Shown here: in pieces, positions 11,222 through 19,573 of the stretch
Layout of the letters: each line of letters starts with the position of its first letter
Position numbering within the stretch: position 1 is the first letter of the stretch
Source: Blautia hansenii DSM 20583
GTDB taxonomy: Bacteria; Bacillota; Clostridia; Lachnospirales; Lachnospiraceae
Assembly (NCBI RefSeq): GCF_002222595.2
Contig: NZ_CP022413.2
Span: forward strand, 132,501 to 196,500
Reading direction: 5' to 3'
DNA length: 64,000 bases
Position numbers and translations under genes: made by a program
Notes under the pieces: generated by a model
The model's input: the letters and a program-made list of their open reading frames with translations, nothing else
Told to the model about the DNA's origin: nothing
Databases searched by the model: none

Positions 11222-11881
11222 TTATCTGCAATGGAATTTATATAGACTATATGCTGAGAGTGTAAAGCTGTCTGTGATTTTTTTATTAGAGATCCATGTT
11301 TCAAGTTCCTTGGGAGTAAGGAATACAATGTCCTCAATTCCTTCGTAACCATACTCTTTTTGAATATCTTCTACTTCGCATACAAATACAGCTGTTTGAG
11401 TACTTAAAATACCGCTGTCAGCAATTATATTGCCTAAATATTGAGTTTTTGTAATATGTGCATGTAATTCTTCTTTTAATTCTTTTTCTGCGTTTTGTTG
11501 TGCTGATAATCCAACTTCTCCAAAACCTCTGGGAAAGCAATATTGGCTTTGTCTGATAGCATGTCGATATTGTTTTAACAAAACCAACTTCTTGTTTTGA
11601 ATAGGAAGGGTAACCACAGCTCCTGAATTGACAGATGGCAGTAATCTTTCATAGGTATATAGTTTCTTATTTTTATCAGAGACAAGATCAACTATCAAAA
11701 TGTGAAAATCACTCTTATATAGTACACCTATTTTTTTATTCGTTTTTTCAACAAAAGTGTTTATTGTGTTCTCATCAAAGATAATAGAAATTTGGTCAGA
11801 CTGTAAAAATAATTCAGGTCTTTCTTTATAGAGTTTTAGATAATCTTGCCATTCTTTATTCTCGCTATATTTAGATTTCAT
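11222..11881 (-). CDS. Nudix hydrolase-like protein
   Basis: A 219-residue protein with a Nudix fold signature. The start MKSKYSENKEW is placed just after the upstream gene's TAA (one base apart) with AAAGGTG before it. Residues about 75-115 resemble ADP-ribose pyrophosphatases (VVTLPIQNKKLVLLKQYRHAIRQ). The Nudix box is GFGEVGLSAQQNAEKELKEEL: the metal-binding KELKEEL core is kept, but the usual leading Glu of the box is Leu and the Arg of REUxEE is Lys. Catalysis of standard nucleotide sugars is therefore uncertain. The N-terminal 70 residues are unfamiliar. It is tightly coupled to the membrane protein upstream, implying a joint function. Confidence 0.7.
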   Translation of the reverse strand: MKSKYSENKEWQDYLKLYKERPELFLQSDQISIIFDENTINTFVEKTNKKIGVLYKSDFHILIVDLVSDKNKKLYTYERLLPSVNSGAVVTLPIQNKKLVLLKQYRHAIRQSQYCFPRGFGEVGLSAQQNAEKELKEELHAHITKTQYLGNIIADSGILSTQTAVFVCEVEDIQKEYGYEGIEDIVFLTPKELETWISNKKITDSFTLSAYSLYKFHCR

Positions 11882-11882
11882 A

Positions 11883-13295
11883 TTACACCTTTCTTGCATG
11901 CTTTAAAGAATTCTTTTTGGGGAATGATACAATTCTGTATAAATCTTTTATGCCAATGCCAATGCTTTGGACACTTTCCAGTATATCAGGTAAGTGGAAC
12001 CATTTTGAAATTAAGGAACCAATAATACCGAAGATAATTGTTGCAAATACAGTTGAACCGCATATTTGCATAATTTCATTAAGGATAAGACTGTTAAATA
12101 ATCCGAGAAAATTTTCCTGAATTAATCCCATAAGATAATTTACACCGCAAAAAACAAATATATAGATAAAAGCAGTCTGTAATCGTGATAACATTTGATG
12201 TGCGAGACGCTTGTTCCATAATTTTTTTTCTTTGGCGCAGTCTGTTGCTCGTGGAGTTTGACTCAAGGAGAAGGATTTGGTTTTCTCATATTTTTCCAGC
12301 TTTTGGTCCTCGCTAATAATTCGTACGGCAGTATCCCAAGGGGGTAAAGGGATTTCGTGTATCTGTGTAGTATTGCTGTCACCTGTATGAAAAATATGGT
12401 TATTTTCTTGATATAATATCCAATAATTTTTCAAACGTTTCAAAAAATCGTTTTGAAATAATGTTATATTGCCAGCGTCATAGCGTTTTGAGACGTTGGA
12501 AATACTATCTTCAACGGTATAGTTATAACATAAATCTATAATAGCTTCAGCAAGACAGGCAGCCTCGGTGTTTTTCAATTTATTTATGTGAGAAATCCAG
12601 ATGGTTCTATTTTGGATAAGAGCATTGCCATTTGGAGTGTTTCGTATAGCTGCTTCAATATTTTTAAGGATTTTTATAGCAGCAGGCATGGAAGAATATT
12701 GTTTTGTTATTCTGCTTTGAGCTATGACAGAATGAATAAGTTCTAAAAATTCAGTAAAACTTTTTTTCGATGAAGTTTTAGCAGGGTTTCCGGAAGAGCT
12801 GTCTAAACTCATAGTCAAAATCATTTCAACAAAACGTTTAATATATTCCAAACGCTTCTTTTCATCATCACCGAGAGTATTATCGCAGAGAGTCTGTAAA
12901 CTTTCTACATCACTATATTGCAGAGCTTTTTGTATTTTAAAAAGAAGTTCTTTTTCTGTACAACGTACAGGAAGACCGGAAAATAAAAAAGCATTTTTGT
13001 CTGGGACATTACATTTTTCAATAGCGTTTTGAATGTATTTGGATGGAGTATTGATTTCTCCGTATCGGGAAACCTTCAATACACCTAAAGAGAACAGCTT
13101 TAATATTTCTGCATACGTATCCGGATTTTTAACAGCATATAAAAAAGCTTCAGAGTCAGTTAGTTGATTGTAAGAAAGAACTACGGTATTTCCTTTTTTT
13201 ACAATTTCTTCAAATAAAGCTTGTTGGCCCAGTACAATTTCTTTTTTTGAGTTTCGCACAGAGTCTAATTCATATAGATATACAAGACGTTTCAT
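11883..13295 (-). CDS. Uncharacterised protein with C-terminal membrane segments
   Basis: A 470-residue protein I cannot assign to a named family. The N-terminus MKRLVYLYELDSVRNSKKE starts a predicted soluble domain of about 370 residues, helical and rich in Lys, Asn and Ser, with no recognisable catalytic motif. Residues about 385-450 contain two strong hydrophobic stretches (IYIFVFCGVNYLMGLI and FATIIFGIIGSLI), followed by a basic tail, so it is probably membrane-bound with a large cytoplasmic head. There is no signal peptide. It is the first gene of a two-gene unit with the Nudix protein, from a promoter that overlaps a 21-bp palindrome. The pairing of a membrane domain with a nucleotide hydrolase is suggestive of signalling or defence, but that is speculation. 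Confidence 0.65.
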   Translation of the reverse strand: MKRLVYLYELDSVRNSKKEIVLGQQALFEEIVKKGNTVVLSYNQLTDSEAFLYAVKNPDTYAEILKLFSLGVLKVSRYGEINTPSKYIQNAIEKCNVPDKNAFLFSGLPVRCTEKELLFKIQKALQYSDVESLQTLCDNTLGDDEKKRLEYIKRFVEMILTMSLDSSSGNPAKTSSKKSFTEFLELIHSVIAQSRITKQYSSMPAAIKILKNIEAAIRNTPNGNALIQNRTIWISHINKLKNTEAACLAEAIIDLCYNYTVEDSISNVSKRYDAGNITLFQNDFLKRLKNYWILYQENNHIFHTGDSNTTQIHEIPLPPWDTAVRIISEDQKLEKYEKTKSFSLSQTPRATDCAKEKKLWNKRLAHQMLSRLQTAFIYIFVFCGVNYLMGLIQENFLGLFNSLILNEIMQICGSTVFATIIFGIIGSLISKWFHLPDILESVQSIGIGIKDLYRIVSFPKKNSLKHARKV

Positions 13296-13330
13296 GAACG
13301 ATTATTCTCCATTTTCTTTTGTGATTTTAA

Positions 13331-13369
13331 AGGTATAGTAATTATATACCTCCTCTAAATATAAAACAA
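13331..13369 (-). promoter_or_regulatory. Promoter and palindromic operator of the membrane-protein/Nudix pair
   Basis: Read on the minus strand, TTGTTT (13364-13369) and TATAAT (13341-13346) are 17 bp apart. A perfect inverted repeat, AGGTATA-N7-TATACCT (13331-13351), covers the -10, as expected for a repressor operator. No regulator gene is adjacent. Confidence 0.6.
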
Positions 13370-13450
13370 TTGCGAAATGAAATGAATTGATTTAAAATAA
13401 AAGAACCTTAAAACGATTGTAATAAAAATAGATAGAAGGAGAAATGGCAA

Positions 13451-14329
13451 ATGATTTACACAATTAAAAATGATAAAATAGAAGTCTCCGTAGAGGATTT
13501 AGGAGCTCAGATGCGCTCTATAAAGGATGCAGAAGGCAAAGAATATCTGTGGCAGGGAGATGAAAAATATTGGAATGGTTCTGCTCCGAATTTGTTTCCT
13601 TATATTGCACGTCTGACAGAGGGAAAATATACTTTGAGGGGTAAAACTTATGAGATGCCCAAGCATGGTTTTTTAAGAAATTCTGTATTGAAATTAAAAG
13701 AAAAGACACAGACTAAGATGGTATTTTCCTTAACAGACAGTGAGGAAACTTATAAGATGTATCCGTATCATTTTGAGATAAAAGTAAAGTATGAGCTGTT
13801 TGAAAACGAATTTAAAGTTTCTTATTGTGTATCTAATAAGGATAAAAAAGTGATGTGTTTTGGTGTTGGAGGGCATCCCGGTTTTCAAGTTCCAATAGAG
13901 CAGGACTTGTCTTTTGAAGATTACTTTATTGAATTTGCCCAAGGAACAGATATAAAACGTGTGGGAATGTCAGAGGATTGCTTTGTTACAGGAGATGAGG
14001 AAGCTTTTCCTTTAGAGGAAAACCAAAGATTATCTCTGCGTCATAATTTATTTGATAATGATGCGATTATCTTGAAAGATGCTCCGTCCAGAGTAGCGCT
14101 TACATCAGAAAAGGGCGGCGCCAGAATTGAGATGGAAACCAGCCATTTGGGATATTTGGGAATTTGGCATAAACCGGCCAGCGATGCTCCTTATGTCTGT
14201 ATTGAGCCGTGGAGTTCCCTTCCGGCCAGAAAAGATGTTATAGAAGATTTAGAGAAACAGGATAATCTGGTGAGCTTGAAGCCGGATGGTTATTACACAG
14301 GATTTTTCAAAGTGAAAATTGTAAAATAA
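13451..14329 (+). CDS. Aldose 1-epimerase family protein (LacX-like)
   Basis: A 292-residue protein of the galactose mutarotase superfamily, which interconverts anomers of free or phosphorylated sugars. Seen features are the early Arg-containing PYIARLTEGKYTLRGKTYEMPKHGF block (sugar-binding His near residue 74), the GGHPGF motif near 142 (catalytic His), and the C-terminal CIEPWSSLP motif near 257 with the catalytic Glu. The layout matches the LacX/YeaD-like branch. An AGAAGGAG site precedes the ATG. It stands alone between a divergent gene and a strong terminator. Sugar specificity is not predictable. Confidence 0.88.
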   Translation: MIYTIKNDKIEVSVEDLGAQMRSIKDAEGKEYLWQGDEKYWNGSAPNLFPYIARLTEGKYTLRGKTYEMPKHGFLRNSVLKLKEKTQTKMVFSLTDSEETYKMYPYHFEIKVKYELFENEFKVSYCVSNKDKKVMCFGVGGHPGFQVPIEQDLSFEDYFIEFAQGTDIKRVGMSEDCFVTGDEEAFPLEENQRLSLRHNLFDNDAIILKDAPSRVALTSEKGGARIEMETSHLGYLGIWHKPASDAPYVCIEPWSSLPARKDVIEDLEKQDNLVSLKPDGYYTGFFKVKIVK

Positions 14330-14338
14330 AAGAGTAGG

Positions 14339-14405
14339 GAGTTGCTGCGTTAGGTGCATACCAGAATATTTTTGTATGCTGTTTAACGTAGCAACTCTTA
14401 TTTTT
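14339..14405 (+). terminator. Terminator after the aldose-epimerase gene
   Basis: Long arms GAGTTGCTGCGTTA and TAACGTAGCAACTC pair nearly perfectly and are followed by TTATTTTTTT. An inner GCATAC/GTATGC stem extends the hairpin. Confidence 0.85.
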
Positions 14406-14548
14406 TTGTTTTTTACGAAGTGGCTATCCCCCCGGGAGGCTTGTGTAAGTTATAGAATATGATAAAATAATATCAAAATGCCGGAATAAAGTGCGCAATA
14501 ATTCATCAGGCATAGTTTGATTTAACATAAAGAGGAGGATATGTAAAC

Positions 14549-15688
14549 ATGAAGAAACGAACAAGGCTTTTGGCGCTGCTTCTCGCAGCATGTATGACGG
14601 CAGGCATGGCAGCATGCGGAAGTGACGGAGCAAAAACAGAAAATAAAGATACGGATACAAAGAAAGAAGCGCAGAATACAGAGGAAAAAGACGGAAAGAG
14701 AACTATTGTGGACAGTATGGACAGAGAAGTGGAAATTCCGGCAGAAGTAGACAGTATTGTGTGCTTAAATGTCACAAGTCTTCGTTATACCTGTTATATG
14801 CAGGCGCAGGATTTAGTTGTGGGTGTGGAAGATTACGAGCAGAAACAGAGTATTTCCAGACCGTATAACTATGTAAATTTTGATAAATTTAAGGATTTAC
14901 CTGTGGTAGGAAATAACGGAGAACATTATATTGAGGAAATTATTACGGCAGATCCTGATGTGATTATGATGTCTGCATTGGGAAACTGTGATGCAGATGA
15001 TGTGCAGGAAAAAACAGGAATTCCTGTTGTCGTTATTCCCGGAAGTGACCAGATGATGGATGAAAATGTGTATGAAACCTTCCGAATTATGGGAGAAGTT
15101 TACCAGAAAGAGGATAGAGCAGAGGAGCTTATTGCTTATTTAGAAGAAACAAAAAAGGATTTGGATAGCAGAACAAAGGATATTCCTGAGGAAGAAAAAC
15201 AGAGTGTTTATGTCGGCGGAGTAAGCTTTAAAGGGGCACACGGATTTGAAGGAACAGAGGCAAATTATGCGCCGTTTTCTGCAATTTATGCAAAAAATCT
15301 GGCAAACGAAACAGACCAGACAGGAGCTTTTAATATTGATTTAGAGCAGGTTTTGGCATGGAACCCGGATGTGATTTTTGTTGATTTTAACGGTATGGAA
15401 TTGATTAAACAGCACTATGCGGAAAATCCTGATTACTATAATCAGTTAAAGGCAGTACAGGAAGGAAAAGTATATTCTCAGATTTCTTTCCGTTCCAGTG
15501 CCTCTAATTTGGATATGGCATTGGCTGATACATATTATGCAGGTTCTGTATTGTATCCTGAGAAATTTGCGGATATTAATCCGGAAGAAAAAGCAGATGA
15601 AATCTTTGAAAAGCTACTTGGACAGAAGTTTTATGATACGTTAAAGGAGAATGGATATGAGTTCAGACAGGTCCAGATTGGAGAATAG
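14549..15688 (+). CDS. ABC transporter substrate-binding lipoprotein (iron-siderophore/corrinoid type)
   Basis: A 379-residue exported binding protein of the FepB/BtuF class. A lipoprotein signal ends at Cys23 (GMAAC), followed by an acidic, Lys-rich linker. The mature part begins with the family pattern RTIVDSMDREVEIPAEVDSIVCLN and includes ITADPDVIMM, typical of two-lobed proteins joined by a long helix. It would capture a metal chelate or corrinoid and hand it to the permease. It is first in a run of five same-strand genes. Ligand identity cannot be read; haem, siderophore, cobalamin or another metal complex are all possible. Confidence 0.88.
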   Translation: MKKRTRLLALLLAACMTAGMAACGSDGAKTENKDTDTKKEAQNTEEKDGKRTIVDSMDREVEIPAEVDSIVCLNVTSLRYTCYMQAQDLVVGVEDYEQKQSISRPYNYVNFDKFKDLPVVGNNGEHYIEEIITADPDVIMMSALGNCDADDVQEKTGIPVVVIPGSDQMMDENVYETFRIMGEVYQKEDRAEELIAYLEETKKDLDSRTKDIPEEEKQSVYVGGVSFKGAHGFEGTEANYAPFSAIYAKNLANETDQTGAFNIDLEQVLAWNPDVIFVDFNGMELIKQHYAENPDYYNQLKAVQEGKVYSQISFRSSASNLDMALADTYYAGSVLYPEKFADINPEEKADEIFEKLLGQKFYDTLKENGYEFRQVQIGE

Positions 15689-16721
15689 CGGAAGGGATGG
15701 TGCATACCGGAAAAACCAGAAAAAAAGTGTTTTCTTTTTAATTATTTTAGCAATCATATTGGTTCTTACTGTGTTATTTTCCATGTGGGCAGGCTCTTAC
15801 GATACGCCTTTAAAGGAACTGATTTTAGGGATATTCGGACAGGCATCAGATAATAAAATTAATGTGGTTGTGCGAAATGTAAGACTGCCTCGCATCTGTA
15901 CAGCAGCGATTGCAGGAGCAGGACTTGGTGTAACAGGCTGTATTTTGCAGGCAATTTTAAACAATCCTCTTGCTTCCTCCAGTACCCTTGGGGTATCTCA
16001 GGGGGCAGGCTTTGGCGCAGCTTTTGCAATTATTATTTTAGGTGCGGGAAGCGCTGCAAACGGAAATTTTATTATTCCTGTTTGTGCCTTTGTAGGAAGC
16101 ATGGCAGTTGCTATTGTAATCTTTGGATTGTCTCGTTTTTGCCAGATTTCAGCGGAGTCTATGGTACTTGCCGGTGTGGCAATCAGCTCCATGTTTACCG
16201 GAGCTACTACCCTTCTTCAGTATTTTGCAGATGAGGTAGAATTAAACGCACTGGTGTTTTGGACTTTTGGAGATTTGGGTAGCACGGATTGGAAAGAGAT
16301 TAGTTTTATGGCAGTCGTTGTTTTCCTTGCCGGAATTTATTTTATTCTGCATCGATGGGATTTTAACGCATTGTTAAGTGGAAATGAAACTGCAACCAGC
16401 CTTGGAATTCACGTAAGAAGATTGATTATTATTAACATGATTTTATGCTGTTTTACGGCATCTACCATTGTTTCTTATATTGGTTTAATCAGCTTTATCG
16501 GCCTTGTTGCGCCTCATATTGTACGAATGGTAGTGGGAAATAATCATGTGTATCTGATACCCGGTTCTATGTTGGCAGGGGCTGTTTTGCTCCTTCTTGG
16601 CGACTTGGCAGCAAGGACACTTATAAGTCCGATTATCCTTCCTATCGGAGCGATTACCTCCTTCCTTGGAGCGCCGTTGTTCTTATACTTATTGTTTAAA
16701 GGAGGCAGCCGTTCATGCTAA
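15657..16721 (+). CDS. FecCD-family ABC transporter permease
   Basis: A 354-residue polytopic permease of the BtuC/FecCD/FhuB family. The ATG at 15657 has AAGGAG at the right distance; an in-frame ATG at 15651 is too close to it. Family signatures are VRLPRICTAAIAGAGLGVTGCILQAILNNPLA and, near the C-terminus, IGLISFIGLVAPHIVRM. About nine to ten hydrophobic segments are visible. The start overlaps the binding-protein gene by 32 bp and the ATPase start overlaps its end by 7 bp, indicating a coupled importer. Confidence 0.93.
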   Translation: MSSDRSRLENSGRDGAYRKNQKKSVFFLIILAIILVLTVLFSMWAGSYDTPLKELILGIFGQASDNKINVVVRNVRLPRICTAAIAGAGLGVTGCILQAILNNPLASSSTLGVSQGAGFGAAFAIIILGAGSAANGNFIIPVCAFVGSMAVAIVIFGLSRFCQISAESMVLAGVAISSMFTGATTLLQYFADEVELNALVFWTFGDLGSTDWKEISFMAVVVFLAGIYFILHRWDFNALLSGNETATSLGIHVRRLIIINMILCCFTASTIVSYIGLISFIGLVAPHIVRMVVGNNHVYLIPGSMLAGAVLLLLGDLAARTLISPIILPIGAITSFLGAPLFLYLLFKGGSRSC

Positions 16722-17485
16722 AGGTTGAAAATCTTCAATATGGTTATCCGGGAGGACCGGAGGTTTTAAAAGATATTAGTTTTACTCTGGATGAAGGTCA
16801 GTTTATGGCGATTTTAGGTAATAACGGAGCAGGAAAAAGCACGATGCTGAAATGCTTTAATCAGATTTTAACACCGAAAAAGGGAAGTATTTTTTTGAAT
16901 AATGAGGAGATTTTAAAGCTTTCTGCAAGGGAAATGGCGAAGAGAATTGCCTTCGTGGCTCAGAGTGTACCCAATGTGAAAATGACAGTTCATGATATGG
17001 TAATGCTGGGAAGAAAGCCTTATATGAAGTGGGGCGTTACGGAAAAAGACCATGAAATGGTTCATGAAGCGATGGATAAATTAAAAGTATCGAATATGAG
17101 AGGACGCTTTTTAAACCAGTTAAGCGGGGGAGAACGTCAAAAAGTTATGCTGGCAAGAGCTTTGGCACAAGAACCCAAACTGCTTCTTTTAGATGAGCCT
17201 ACCAGCAGTCTTGACCTTCAAAATCAGTATCAGGTATTGCAGATTGTACGAGATATTTGTCGTGAAACAAAAATCTCTGCGATTGTTGTCATCCATGATT
17301 TAAATTTAGCTCTTCGCTTTTGTGACAGATTTTTGCTGATGCAGGACGGGCAGGTGTATGCCAGCGGAGATGCGGAGGTTCTTAATCGAAAAGCTATCTG
17401 GGACGTTTATCATATTCATGGTGAGGTGGTATCTGTGGGCGGACAGAAGATGGTATTGGTAGACTCGCAGGTGACAGATATATAA
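16715..17485 (+). CDS. ABC transporter ATP-binding protein (FecE/BtuD type)
   Basis: A 256-residue ATPase energising the adjacent importer. Walker A is GNNGAGKS (35-42), the Q-loop lies in AFVAQSVPN, the signature is LSGGERQ (near 137), Walker B is LLLLDEPTSSLD and the switch His is in VIHDLN. The C-terminal part resembles siderophore/cobalamin ATPases. It overlaps the permease gene by 7 bp and is followed 16 bp later by the methyltransferase gene. Confidence 0.95.
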   Translation: MLKVENLQYGYPGGPEVLKDISFTLDEGQFMAILGNNGAGKSTMLKCFNQILTPKKGSIFLNNEEILKLSAREMAKRIAFVAQSVPNVKMTVHDMVMLGRKPYMKWGVTEKDHEMVHEAMDKLKVSNMRGRFLNQLSGGERQKVMLARALAQEPKLLLLDEPTSSLDLQNQYQVLQIVRDICRETKISAIVVIHDLNLALRFCDRFLLMQDGQVYASGDAEVLNRKAIWDVYHIHGEVVSVGGQKMVLVDSQVTDI

Positions 17486-17501
17486 AGAAAAGAGTGATAA
17501 A

Positions 17502-18323
17502 ATGAACTTAGAACAGCTGGAAAAAGAGTGGAGTAAAAAGGATAACGGACAGGGCGAATTACAGGCAAAGCTTTGGGATAAAAAGGCAGGACAGTATAAG
17601 GAAAAACCTATTCCAACACCGGAAGAAAATCCTTTTTTGAAACAAGTTTATGAAGAAATGCAGATAGATGAACACACCCGTATTCTGGATATCGGATGCG
17701 GTGCAGGGCGCTTTAGTTTGGCGTTGGCAAAGTCAGGAGCACAGGTGACAGGCACAGATGTATCATCAGAAATGATTATGGCGGCAAAGGAGCTGGCAGA
17801 GAAAGAACATCAGAAAAATGTATCATTTTTTCATGCTGATTGGAGCAGTATGGAAATTGAAAAAATGGGATTTTTGAAAAATTTTGACCTAGTGTTTGCT
17901 CACATGACACCTGCTGTTGCAGATTATCATACATTGGAAAAAATGTGTAATTGTTCCAAAAACAAGTGCTTTTTGGTAAAGCCTTCGAGGAGAAGCGATA
18001 TGGTTCTTGATGGGGCATTTCAGGCAGCAGGAATAGAAAAAAATAAAAAAGAAACAGATACCTCCGTTGCCATGATATTCTCTTATTTATGGTTGAAAGG
18101 ATATTCTCCCTATATTTCTTATCGTGATGAGGTATGGGAAATCGGTCAAAGTGTGGAAGATATGCTGGCATGGTGTATTGACAGGGCAAATTTGCAGGGA
18201 GAAGTCACGTGGGAACAAAGAGGCAAAATGCAGGCATATTTGTCAGATATAAGTGAGAACGGAAGAATTACAGAAAGGACAAACACCACCATTGTAACCA
18301 TGAGTTGGTGTGTAGAAAGGTGA
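17502..18323 (+). CDS. Class I SAM-dependent methyltransferase
   Basis: A 273-residue methyltransferase with a Rossmann-like core. Motif I, RILDIGCGAGRFSLALAKSGAQVTGTDVS (near residues 64-92), binds S-adenosylmethionine, and HADWSSM and FDLVFAHMTPAV fit motifs II-IV. The substrate is unknown. It lies 16 bp after the importer ATPase and 5 bp before the FmdE-like gene, so it belongs to the same transcript. This suggests it modifies the imported ligand or a cofactor derived from it. Confidence 0.85.
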   Translation: MNLEQLEKEWSKKDNGQGELQAKLWDKKAGQYKEKPIPTPEENPFLKQVYEEMQIDEHTRILDIGCGAGRFSLALAKSGAQVTGTDVSSEMIMAAKELAEKEHQKNVSFFHADWSSMEIEKMGFLKNFDLVFAHMTPAVADYHTLEKMCNCSKNKCFLVKPSRRSDMVLDGAFQAAGIEKNKKETDTSVAMIFSYLWLKGYSPYISYRDEVWEIGQSVEDMLAWCIDRANLQGEVTWEQRGKMQAYLSDISENGRITERTNTTIVTMSWCVER

Positions 18324-18328
18324 AGAAA

Positions 18329-18874
18329 ATGAGAAATGAATTATGGAAGAAATGTGTTGCTTTTCATGGACATGAGTGCGGAGGACTCACCATTGGATTT
18401 CAGGCAGCGCTGTATGCTATTGAATTATTGGGATTAGAGGCAGATGAAAAAGGCTGCATTTCCGGAGATGAAGAGCTGGTTTGTATTGCGGAAAATGATG
18501 CCTGTGGGATTGATGCCATTCAGGTAATTTTGGGATGTAGCGTGGGAAAAGGAAACCTTTTATTCCACATAAGAGGGAAACAGGCATTTTCTTTCTATAA
18601 TAGAAAAAATGGGAAATCTGTGCGTCTGGTATTAAAACCAACACCGGAAGGTATGAGCAGAGCAGACTCCTTTGCTTATTTCCAAAGCCATGAACCGGCA
18701 GAGTTATTTGATGTAAAAGAGACTGTAATTGAACTGCCGGAAGCAGCCAGAATTTTTAAATCAGAGCCATGCAGCTGTTGTGGAGAAATTACAGCAGAGC
18801 CTATGCTTCGTTTACAGGGTGGGAAACTGTTTTGTCTGGATTGCTATGACAAATATAATCGTTTTGAGGTGTAA
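18329..18874 (+). CDS. FmdE family protein with C-terminal zinc ribbon
   Basis: A 181-residue protein of the FmdE (formylmethanofuran dehydrogenase subunit E-like) family. The ATG at 18329 has AAAGGTGA before it; an upstream TTG is rejected. The N-terminal domain shows CVAFHGHECGGLTIGFQAA and AENDACGIDAIQVILGCSVGKGNL, with the Cys/His residues that bind metal in this family. The C-terminus carries a zinc-ribbon-like pair, CSCC and CLDC. Bacteria without methanogenesis often carry such genes beside metal or cofactor transport genes. Here it closes the ABC importer-methyltransferase run. Role inferred as metal or cofactor handling; moderate confidence. Confidence 0.83.
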   Translation: MRNELWKKCVAFHGHECGGLTIGFQAALYAIELLGLEADEKGCISGDEELVCIAENDACGIDAIQVILGCSVGKGNLLFHIRGKQAFSFYNRKNGKSVRLVLKPTPEGMSRADSFAYFQSHEPAELFDVKETVIELPEAARIFKSEPCSCCGEITAEPMLRLQGGKLFCLDCYDKYNRFEV

Positions 18875-18939
18875 ATATAAGAGAAAAGTGATAAAATAGA
18901 GTAGACAACTATTTTGTATTATGAAGGAGGTTAAAACTT

Positions 18940-19482
18940 ATGGGAAATAACAAATATGCAGGAACAGAAACAGAGAAAAATTTAAGAAATGCTTTTTCAG
19001 GCGAGTCAGAGGCAAGAAATAAGTATTCTTATTTTGCTTCTGTGGCAAAAAAAGAGGGATACGAACAGATTGCTGCATTATTCCAGAAAACAGCGGATAA
19101 TGAAAAAGAACATGCAAAAATGTGGTTTAAAGAGTTACAGGGAATTGGAAATACAGAAGAGAACCTTAAAGCAGCAGCAGAAGGGGAAAATTATGAATGG
19201 ACAGATATGTATGCCGGATTTGCTGAAACAGCAGAGAAAGAAGGTTTTCCGGAATTGGCTGCAAAATTCCGCCTTGTAGCGGAAATTGAGAAACACCATG
19301 AAGAAAGATATAGAGCATTATTGAAGAACATAGAAACAGCACAGGTATTTGAAAAGAGTGAGGTGAAGGTGTGGGAATGCAGAAATTGCGGACACATTGT
19401 AGTGGGAACTGCGGCGCCGGAGATTTGTCCTACATGTGCACATCCACAGAGTTATTTTGAAGTAAGAGCAGAAAATTATTAG
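18940..19482 (+). CDS. Rubrerythrin
   Basis: A 180-residue non-haem iron protein that reduces hydrogen peroxide in anaerobes. The diiron four-helix bundle is shown by the Glu/His ligands in [32 protein letters not shown] and IEKHHEERY. The C-terminal rubredoxin domain has CRNCGH and [12 protein letters not shown] for the Fe(Cys)4 site. Length is typical. AAGGAGG precedes the ATG. It has its own terminator and appears monocistronic. Confidence 0.95.
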   Translation: MGNNKYAGTETEKNLRNAFSGESEARNKYSYFASVAKKEGYEQIAALFQKTADNEKEHAKMWFKELQGIGNTEENLKAAAEGENYEWTDMYAGFAETAEKEGFPELAAKFRLVAEIEKHHEERYRALLKNIETAQVFEKSEVKVWECRNCGHIVVGTAAPEICPTCAHPQSYFEVRAENY

Positions 19483-19491
19483 GAAATGTAT

Positions 19492-19534
19492 ATCCGTCTT
19501 GCAGCATTGAGAAATGCAGCAAGGCGGATTTTTC
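19492..19534 (+). terminator. Rubrerythrin terminator
   Basis: Arms ATCCGTCTTGCAGCATT and AATGCAGCAAGGCGGAT pair with one G-T wobble and one mismatch, followed by TTTTTCC. Confidence 0.8.
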
Positions 19535-19573
19535 CGTTCACAGGAGATTGCGCTGTTGCTTAATCTTTTTTCG

